Shown here piece by piece: positions 41,356-47,574 of a DNA stretch of 49,270 nucleotides (its first letter is position 1; each line of letters opens with the position of its first letter). The stretch covers positions 121,012 through 170,281 of the forward strand of contig JAOUOP010000009.1 in assembly GCA_029880325.1 (NCBI GenBank), given 5' to 3'. The notes under the pieces are model-generated. The model made no database searches. It saw nothing but the letters and a program-made list of their open reading frames with translations, and was not told where the DNA came from. Source of the stretch: Myxococcales bacterium (GTDB lineage: Bacteria; Myxococcota_A; Polyangia; Polyangiales; JAFGIB01). A program made the position numbers and the translations under genes.

Positions 41356-42270
41356 AATTTCCAGCACTTTCAACCCAGTCGGCGCTCTAGCAGCACCCTC
41401 GCTTTGATCGTTGCGCTCGCATGCATTGGCTGCAGCTTCGACCTCGAGCAGCTGCGCGAGGCCGGGGATGCGGCACCCGAGGCGCCAGAGGACGCCGGCT
41501 GGCCCCTCGAGCAGCTGGCGGTCGACGCCACCATGAACGCAAATGCAGCGCAGCCCGAAAGCACGGCGCTCGCCCTGCAGGCGCGCCCCCCGGATGCCGC
41601 GATCGAGCCGCTACCAAACGCGGATGTCGGTGACGCCACACCGATGTGCGGTGTGCCGGGCACGCCCTGCTGCGACAACGGCACATGCGACACCGGCACC
41701 TGCCTGCGCGGGCAATGCAGCGCCTTCGGCGGCCACTTTGCACGACACACCGACGCCGCTACCTGTGCCAGCGGCTGTGCCGTACGCAATCCCTACACCG
41801 CCGGTTGCAGCTGCCCGGCGGGCTTCGACGAGCTGCCGAGCGTGCCCACCGCCCACAGCTGTACCGACGGCCAGGACCCCGAGGCGGCCACACTGGTCTT
41901 CTGCAGCAGCCCCGCTGCCGCCGGGGGCGCGTGGCTCGGCGCCTACGTGCATACGATCGACCCGAGCGACTGCCAGCCCCGCTGCAGCGTCCAAAACCCC
42001 TACCTGGACGCCTGTGAGTGCCCAGCCGGCGCCGTCACGCTCACGCTCAGCCTCGGAGCCGATTCCGGCTGCGGCGAAACTTCTTCCAAGAGCCTGAACC
42101 TCTGCTTCGGTGCCAACGCCGATGCGACCTGGGCAGGTGTCTACCAGCGCAACCGCGTCGGCGACTGCGATCTCGAAAACCCGCTCACCGGCGCCTGCAG
42201 CTGTCCCGAAGGCGCCCAGACCCTGGAACTTCTGCAAGAACCTTCACCGGCCTACCTCTGCCTACTCTAG
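41299..42270 (+). CDS. Cys-rich lipoprotein with three tandem modules
   Basis: The frame is clear from the signal (STLALIVALACIGC) to the end, but the start is uncertain: GTG 41299 is used; the reading frame is open from 41203, so translation of the dispersed repeat (copy B) is possible. After a Pro/Ala linker, a short Cys-rich part (CGVPGTPCCDNGTCDTGTC) precedes three modules of about 65 residues. Each has Gly/aromatic, then Asp-Cys, an NPYTxxCxCPAG-like motif (NPYTAGCSCPAG, NPYLDACECPAG, NPLTGACSCPEG) and a terminal Cys. The last module is shortened. The family is not known to me; it would be exported and lipid-anchored. Confidence 0.65.
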   Translation: MAGLRLQDRIGTLPPPSRSNFQHFQPSRRSSSTLALIVALACIGCSFDLEQLREAGDAAPEAPEDAGWPLEQLAVDATMNANAAQPESTALALQARPPDAAIEPLPNADVGDATPMCGVPGTPCCDNGTCDTGTCLRGQCSAFGGHFARHTDAATCASGCAVRNPYTAGCSCPAGFDELPSVPTAHSCTDGQDPEAATLVFCSSPAAAGGAWLGAYVHTIDPSDCQPRCSVQNPYLDACECPAGAVTLTLSLGADSGCGETSSKSLNLCFGANADATWAGVYQRNRVGDCDLENPLTGACSCPEGAQTLELLQEPSPAYLCLL

Positions 42271-42327
42271 GGAGCGGGTTCAAGTTGAACCCGGCTTCGA
42301 CCGTATCGATCAACGAGCAGCCGCCCC

Positions 42328-43659
42328 ATGACAGCGTCAGCAAATACCGGTCCCCTGATAGTCGCCGTCGGTGGCGGCAAGGGCGGCGTGGGCAAATCCA
42401 TGGTTGCGGCCAACCTGGCCTGCGCCATGTCCCAGCTCGGCTTTCGCGTGGTCGCGGTCGACGCCGACCTGGGCAGCGCCAACCTTCACACCATCCTGGG
42501 CGTCGATCACCCCGGGCCGGGTATCGCGGGCTTTCTGCAGAAGCAGGTCAGTACGCTGGAAGACGTGGTGATTCCGAGTCCACAGCGCCGGCTCTTCGTG
42601 GTCCCCGGCAGCACTGCGATCCCGGGTGCGGCCAACCTGATGCATGCCCGCAAGCTCAAGCTGATGCGGCATATCCGTAGGCTCGACGCCGAAGCCGTAG
42701 TCATCGATTGCGGCGCAGGCATCAACTATAACGTCATCGACTTCTTCAACCTGGCCGACCTTCGGCTCTTGGTGCTGACACCGCAGCTTGTCTCGCTACA
42801 AAACGCCTACGGCGCTCTCAAGGCTTCGCTCTACCGAACCGTGCGCCAGCACTGCAGCGCCCACGGCCAGGCCGCCCTATTCGACGAGCTGGCCGCCCCG
42901 AGCGAAACCGATCGCCTGCTGCAGCTGATCGAAGCGATCCGAACGCGCGACGCCGAGCTCGCGGCAGCCCTGACCTGGGTGCTCGACGGATACCGCGTTT
43001 CACTCATTGGAAATCAACTTCAAAGCAAGGCAGACCAAGGACCTCTGCGCGCCATGACGCGCATGATCGCCGACTTTCTGGCTGTGCGATCACCGTTGTC
43101 GACCGTGCTGCCGCGTAGCGATCGCATCCATACCAGCGTAAGCCGCCGCCGCCCCTTCGTCGCCGACAGCAGTGAAACGCCGGAAGCGCGCGCGTTGCTA
43201 TCGCTGGCCGAAACGCTGCTCGAAACCGACATCACCAGCCTGCGCCGCCGCAGTGAGCCGGTTCGGGCGAGCGAGCGTTCCTCGGGGGTGCATCCACTGC
43301 CCCCACAGGAATTTCTCGAGGCCGAGCTACCCGAGCCGCTGGCCCACTATCGCCGTGCCCACGAGCGTCACAACGTCGACTGGCCGGTCGCGCTGGAGCA
43401 TCATGGCCGCTGGCAGCGGGCGAAGCTTGCCGACGTGTCCATGGGCGGCATCGCAGTCGTCGGCGCCAGCGACCTGGGCGAGGGCGATACCGTCAACCTG
43501 GTCTTCCAGCTCAACGGTGAAGAACTGGCTCTCAGTACGAGGGTAGTCCATTGCAGCGATGATCGCTTTGGAGCCCAATTCGTGAAGCAGGCCGATCCCC
43601 AGGCCGTGCGCCGACTGGTGGAAGCGGCGCGCCAGGCCAATGCCGGCCGCGCCGCCTAA
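42328..43659 (+). CDS. FlhG/FleN-like MinD ATPase fused to a PilZ domain
   Basis: The 443-residue protein has a MinD/ParA ATPase part (residues 1-290) with deviant Walker A GGKGGVGKS at 15-23, DADLGSANLHTILG and VVIDCGAGI, closest to the flagellar-number regulator FlhG. After a linker, residues 342-425 form a PilZ domain: RRAHERHNVDWPV carries RxxxR (R343/R347) and DVSMGG (369-374) the second c-di-GMP motif. I infer that c-di-GMP binding modulates the ATPase and therefore flagellar placement or number. FlhG and PilZ are normally separate proteins. The flagellar filament genes lie 2-5 kb away, with no flhF visible. Confidence 0.85.
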   Translation: MTASANTGPLIVAVGGGKGGVGKSMVAANLACAMSQLGFRVVAVDADLGSANLHTILGVDHPGPGIAGFLQKQVSTLEDVVIPSPQRRLFVVPGSTAIPGAANLMHARKLKLMRHIRRLDAEAVVIDCGAGINYNVIDFFNLADLRLLVLTPQLVSLQNAYGALKASLYRTVRQHCSAHGQAALFDELAAPSETDRLLQLIEAIRTRDAELAAALTWVLDGYRVSLIGNQLQSKADQGPLRAMTRMIADFLAVRSPLSTVLPRSDRIHTSVSRRRPFVADSSETPEARALLSLAETLLETDITSLRRRSEPVRASERSSGVHPLPPQEFLEAELPEPLAHYRRAHERHNVDWPVALEHHGRWQRAKLADVSMGGIAVVGASDLGEGDTVNLVFQLNGEELALSTRVVHCSDDRFGAQFVKQADPQAVRRLVEAARQANAGRAA

Positions 43660-43826
43660 GGGCTCGCCGCAGAACGGAAGCGTTCAAAATGGAAGCGTTC
43701 AATGATTCCTACGGACGGAACGCTCGCGCCTTCGAAGCAGACCCCGAGTTGCATGATTGCCATTGTCAGGAGACCGGCTGCGATCCCGACGATCGTGCTC
43801 GTATCAACGTAACCAGCCACCGTCAC
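43656..43826 (-). CDS. Small membrane protein, possible MotA N-terminal fragment
   Basis: A 56-residue frame starts at GTG 43826 with GGGAGG 4 nt upstream and stops at 43656, overlapping the FlhG-PilZ stop on the other strand. It begins MTVAGYVDTSTIVGIAAGLLTMAIMQLG, a transmembrane segment resembling the first helix of MotA/PomA, followed by FEGASVPSVG. The remainder does not continue as MotA. It could be a motA relic or a separate small membrane protein. Its location next to a flagellar regulator favours the former. Confidence 0.4.
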   Translation of the reverse strand: MTVAGYVDTSTIVGIAAGLLTMAIMQLGVCFEGASVPSVGIIERFHFERFRSAASP

Positions 43827-44373
43827 TCGCCCTCCCGTGCTCCTGCAGGCCGACGCCTGTGGACGGATCTGTTCAACCGCTACCGCGCGACGGAGTCGCT
43901 TCGCTCCAAGAGTGGAGCTGCGACCGCTCAGCTTCGGAGTCAGCCTCGCTCTTCGCGGCGCCGTTTTTTACGAGCTTCACCAAGCGGCCTTCCCCCAGTG
44001 GAGGGTGCGAGCGACGTTGGTAGGGGGCGCAGCGAAGGCGCAACGATCGGACAGAATCTTCGGAGTTGCCAACGGCCTCGGGTGGTTGCAGGGGCTATTG
44101 ACCAGCAGTGTCAGGCGTTGGGGCGATGCGAACAGGGGAAAGGCGAATATCGGCGAACGGCTCGACGCCGAGGACGAGATCCGGCAGTGGGTGGAGCGTT
44201 TTGGGGATGAGGGCCGAGCGCCCCCGTCCTGTGCGAGCGCTGACACCGCCGAGGCTCCAGGTCCCGCGATTCCGCCGCATTACAGCACGGCGGCTTCCGA
44301 GGCGCGGCGGTTCGCGACTTCCCGGCGTTTCACCGCAATGGAACCCAGCCAGCGGGTGCTTTAGACTCGAGTC
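43827..44373. other. 547-bp region without a recognised gene
   Basis: Several frames are open on both strands, but none has good codon bias, a ribosome binding site and family motifs together. Base composition is lower in GC than the flanks and reads like decayed or recently inserted DNA. At its right end TAGACT lies 6 nt before the methyltransferase start. Confidence 0.5.
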
Positions 44374-45036
44374 ATGCCGTGCTGCCAAGGCCAGGACTAC
44401 GACCGGATGTTCGACCTCAAGACAGCGAAACGCGAGCTTCAGTCCTACGACAAGCGCGGGGCGCGAGGCGCCAGTCGTCGACTGCTCGAGGCCGTCGAGC
44501 GCGGCCTGCAGTCCGCCGGCCTCTCGGAGTTCAGCCACCTGGACATCGGCGGAGGCGTGGGCGTTCTGCAGCATGAGCTCGCCAGCGGCGGCGCCACACG
44601 GACGACCGCGGTCGACGCGTCGGCACCGTACCTGGAGTTGCTGCGCGAGGCGGCCGAGCAGCGTGGCTACGGTGATCGCCACGAGCGCATCGAGGGCGAC
44701 TTCACCGACGTGGCCGATCGCGTAGAGCCCTCCACCGTCGTGACGCTCGACAAGGTGATCTGCTGCTACCCGGACATGCCCGCGTTGGTGCGGGCCTCGG
44801 CGCAGAAGGCGACGGCGCTCTACGCCATCGTCGTACCGCAGGACGCGGCCTGGATACGCAGGCTGGCACGCGTCGCCAATTGGTTCATGCGAGTGGTGCT
44901 GCGCTGGAGCTTCCAGGGCTTCGTTCATCCCCACGGCGCCATTGATGCGTGCTGCGAGGAGCAAGGCCTCAAACTCGCCACCGACGAGAGCTTCTTGCTC
45001 TGGAGCGTCCGCGTCTACGCGCGTAAGGCGGCCTGA
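44374..45036 (+). CDS. SAM-dependent class I methyltransferase
   Basis: The 220-residue protein has the SAM-binding motif I HLDIGGGVGVLQHEL near residues 54-68, an acidic motif II (TTAVDASAPYLELL), motif III area (ERIEGDF) and VTLDKVICCYPDMPALV. The order fits class I methyltransferases of the BchM/UbiE-like group; the acceptor is unknown. A Cys pair and Asp-rich start (MPCCQGQDYDRMFD) are unusual. TAGACT sits 6 nt before the ATG, implying a leaderless transcript. Confidence 0.85.
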   Translation: MPCCQGQDYDRMFDLKTAKRELQSYDKRGARGASRRLLEAVERGLQSAGLSEFSHLDIGGGVGVLQHELASGGATRTTAVDASAPYLELLREAAEQRGYGDRHERIEGDFTDVADRVEPSTVVTLDKVICCYPDMPALVRASAQKATALYAIVVPQDAAWIRRLARVANWFMRVVLRWSFQGFVHPHGAIDACCEEQGLKLATDESFLLWSVRVYARKAA

Positions 45037-45056
45037 GCACCCGCGGCTTGAGTTCC

Positions 45057-45509
45057 CTACGGCTTGTACACGAAGGCCTGCTTGGCATCCGGATCGAAGC
45101 CGATGCGTGTGTAGAAGGCATGGGCCGAGTCGCGACCGGTCGCCGACATCCACATGATCTTGTAGCAGCGGCGCGCCCGACAGCGCCCGATCAACGCCTC
45201 GAGCGTGGCGCTGCCGATGCCGCGTCGGCGATGCTGCGGATCGGTCACGACGTTTTGCACGACCGCGTAGGGGCGTGCGCCGCGAGTCAGATTGGGCACG
45301 ATTGCGGCGTTGCAGGCCGAGACGAGCTGTTCGCCCACGAAGGCGCCGAGATAGAGCTGCTGCACATCGTCGACGAGACCGTTCCAGATGCGCTCGAGTT
45401 CGGCGCGGGGCGGAGGCGCTTCGTCGCGTTCGTGCAGGTGGCGGTACAGTCGCAGCAGCGCATCGAGGTTCGAGCGGCAGAATCCTCGGATGGTCGCCTT
45501 GGTGTCCAT
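45057..45509 (-). CDS. GNAT family acetyltransferase
   Basis: The 150-residue protein has the GNAT core: VVQNVVTDPQHRRRGIGSATLEALI contains the Q/RxxGxG/A acetyl-CoA loop (RRRGIG), preceded by LYLGAFVGEQLVSACNAAIVP and followed by AHAFYTRIGFD. It transfers an acetyl group to an amine or protein substrate in the cytoplasm; the target is unknown. ATG 45509 is preferred to longer starts because the fold begins soon after. It converges with the methyltransferase gene, leaving 20 nt. Confidence 0.88.
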   Translation of the reverse strand: MDTKATIRGFCRSNLDALLRLYRHLHERDEAPPPRAELERIWNGLVDDVQQLYLGAFVGEQLVSACNAAIVPNLTRGARPYAVVQNVVTDPQHRRRGIGSATLEALIGRCRARRCYKIMWMSATGRDSAHAFYTRIGFDPDAKQAFVYKP

Positions 45510-45643
45510 GGTGGCGCGCCAAGCAAGCCCAGCCCGCACAACGATGTCAAGTTGCCGCGCAGCGGCGCGCATGGGTGTGGCTGCACCCCGCATCCACCGT
45601 TACGCACATCGCGATGCGTCGGTCGATTGCGTACGATCTATCG

Positions 45644-46639
45644 ATGAAGTGGCGATTCGTTGGGTCTGTCGTGGGGATCGGGTTTTGGGTGGCCGTGCTC
45701 GGATGTGAAGGCGGGGGAGAGCCAGCGCATTGCGAGCAAATTTGCTCGATCGCGCGCGGTGGCTGTGAACCGGATCCGGAGCGCGTGCCCAGTTGCGTGG
45801 ACAGTTGCCTGGCACAGGCGCGGGTGGCGGAGCGGGCGGGATGCGGCGAGCTGCACCAGAACGTCTTGTCGTGCTGTTCCGACGGGGACAATCACCGCTC
45901 GCTGGTGGTTTGCCGCGACCCGGAGAACTGCCTCGACAACTGTGACTCCAAGCACGAAGTCCTGAGCTGCGTGGCCGAAGCGCCGGCTCCGGACGATCCC
46001 GTGTTGGACAAGGGGCCTGCCGGGGCTTGTGAGTTCCCGGTGGCGGATGGGACCGGCTTCGAGGTCTTGTGTATCGAGGGCGAGGGCGTCACGGAGGCGC
46101 GATGTGAATACGCCCGCAAGCTACGGGACATCAGCGACCCCTACAGCGCGGACCGCGGATTCAGCGAAGGGGGAAGTTGTGATGCAGACTGGGAAGCGTG
46201 CCCGGGAAGCTCGATCGTTGTGCGCCGGGCGAACGCCGACGAGCTCGACGATCTCTGCGTTCTGGGCGAGTTCTACCTCGGGTTCCGCGACGCCGACGAC
46301 AGCTCGCCGCCGGGCGACTCCAGCGTCCCCGGCGGCAGCGGCGGCAGCGGCGGCGCCGTCGACCCCGGTGACGGCAGCGATGGGAGCGGCGGCACCAGCG
46401 GCTCCGGCGGTATGCCCCGCATCTGTGAGTGGGCGCTGCCGGTGGAGCAGGGCGCGGCCGCAAGGGCCGCGGCCGATTACCTTTGCGACGAACAGGGCGA
46501 CAGCCTGCACGCCCAGGCGGCCCAGGATTCGTCCATCGATCTGGACATGATCGCCGATGGCCTGGGCGTCGGCATCGTCGCCCTGGCCGTCGACGCCGGC
46601 CCCGAGTTCAATTACGGATGGGTTGTAACCAGATCGTAG
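45644..46639 (+). CDS. Cys-rich lipoprotein with GSGG linker, possibly truncated by an IS66-like element
   Basis: The 331-residue protein has a lipoprotein signal (VGSVVGIGFWVAVLGC), a Cys-rich N-terminal half with about 20 Cys (CEQICSIARGGCEPDPERVPSCVDSC ...), a Gly/Ser linker (GGSGGSGGAVDPGDGSDGSGG) and an acidic C-terminus ending FNYGWVVTRS. The TAG stop lies at the junction with sequence resembling an IS66-type end (GTAGGCGGGCCC), so the natural C-terminus may be lost. TACGAT is 6 nt before the ATG. Function is unknown. Confidence 0.65.
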   Translation: MKWRFVGSVVGIGFWVAVLGCEGGGEPAHCEQICSIARGGCEPDPERVPSCVDSCLAQARVAERAGCGELHQNVLSCCSDGDNHRSLVVCRDPENCLDNCDSKHEVLSCVAEAPAPDDPVLDKGPAGACEFPVADGTGFEVLCIEGEGVTEARCEYARKLRDISDPYSADRGFSEGGSCDADWEACPGSSIVVRRANADELDDLCVLGEFYLGFRDADDSSPPGDSSVPGGSGGSGGAVDPGDGSDGSGGTSGSGGMPRICEWALPVEQGAAARAAADYLCDEQGDSLHAQAAQDSSIDLDMIADGLGVGIVALAVDAGPEFNYGWVVTRS

Positions 46640-46718
46640 GCGGGCCCAGGACCGCCATCGCCCGAGTGCAGTAGCTTCGGCCGCGCCGCGCCAGCGCGCG
46701 GCGGCGGAGGCGAGAGCG

Positions 46719-47183
46719 ATGAAGGCAAGCACAGGGCGTAGGGCTGGGGTGAAGCGGACCGGACCACAGACCAGGAGGCCACGGCCCCGGAGCGGGGGAC
46801 GCGAGGTGCCCGAGGCGTTGCTGCGGCGCTTCCAGCACTTTCGCCAGCAGAGCACCACGGGAACCCAGGTTCCGCAGACGCTGCGGCGGGCGGTGCTGGA
46901 TGCGGTGGACCGGGGCGTGTCGATGCAGGCGCTGCGACGGGAACTCGGCGTCACGAGCAAGCAAGTGCAGAGCTGGCGGCAACGTGATTCGGCGGCGGCG
47001 AAGGCGGTGGCGCCAGCGGCGGGGCGGCTGCCGAGCCCCCGAGTGTTCGAGGTCGCCGACCCACCTTTGAGTGCAGAGCCGGCAGTGGCTCACGAGGGCG
47101 GCAGCTCAGCGGCCGCAAGCGAGGCGCTGGAGCTTCGGCTGGGCGGCTGGTCGCTCGTCATTCGGCCCATCGGCCGCGGGTAG
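46719..47183 (+). CDS. tnpA: IS66-type accessory protein TnpA
   Basis: The 154-residue basic protein has a helix-turn-helix segment (LRRAVLDAVDRGVSMQALRRELGVTSKQVQSWRQRD) near residues 55-90, typical of the IS66 TnpA protein that helps transposition. The N-terminus is Arg-rich. It is followed by tnpB after 7 nt. Start ATG 46719 is the first of the frame. Confidence 0.8.
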   Translation: MKASTGRRAGVKRTGPQTRRPRPRSGGREVPEALLRRFQHFRQQSTTGTQVPQTLRRAVLDAVDRGVSMQALRRELGVTSKQVQSWRQRDSAAAKAVAPAAGRLPSPRVFEVADPPLSAEPAVAHEGGSSAAASEALELRLGGWSLVIRPIGRG

Positions 47184-47190
47184 CCGAGTC

Positions 47191-47538
47191 ATGCTGCCGG
47201 TCACCATCCGCCGAGTCTTGCTGGCGCAACACCGTGTCGATTTCCGCAAGCAGCACAATGGCCTGCTGGCCGAGTGCTACTGGCTGGGCGCCGACCCCTA
47301 CGGCGGCGACTGCGTGGTCTTCGTCAAGAAGGGCCGCACGCAGCTGCGCGCGCTGGTTGGCGACCACGTGGGTCTGTACCTGGTGAGCCGACGTTTCGAG
47401 GGAGGCGGGCTGCAAGAGCTCTTGCGCTTCGCCGACGAGCCATCGGCCAACACGATCACAACGGCCGAGCTGTCGCTGCTGCTCGAGGGGGCGAGCTTCA
47501 CGGTGCAGCGTCGTGCGGGTGCGTGCCGCGAGCTGTAG
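47191..47538 (+). CDS. tnpB: IS66-type accessory protein TnpB
   Basis: The 115-residue protein has the IS66 TnpB pattern: VLLAQHRVDFRKQHNGLLAEC corresponds to the EPVDMRKSFDGLAA start, and VFVKKGRTQLRALVGDHVGLYLVSRRFEGG to the [24 protein letters not shown] part. It is required with TnpA for transposition. Its TAG stop (47536-47538) is in the same frame as the following tnpC, so the two are separated by this single stop. Confidence 0.85.
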   Translation: MLPVTIRRVLLAQHRVDFRKQHNGLLAECYWLGADPYGGDCVVFVKKGRTQLRALVGDHVGLYLVSRRFEGGGLQELLRFADEPSANTITTAELSLLLEGASFTVQRRAGACREL

Positions 47539-47574
47539 AAGCGCAGGGCCAAGAACGTCTTTTTCGTTTGCGTC

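Noticed and set aside
43689..44364. Overlapping plus-strand frames between FlhG-PilZ and the methyltransferase
   Set aside because: They lack consistent codon bias, motifs and a clear start; the composition is atypical. I left the region unassigned.
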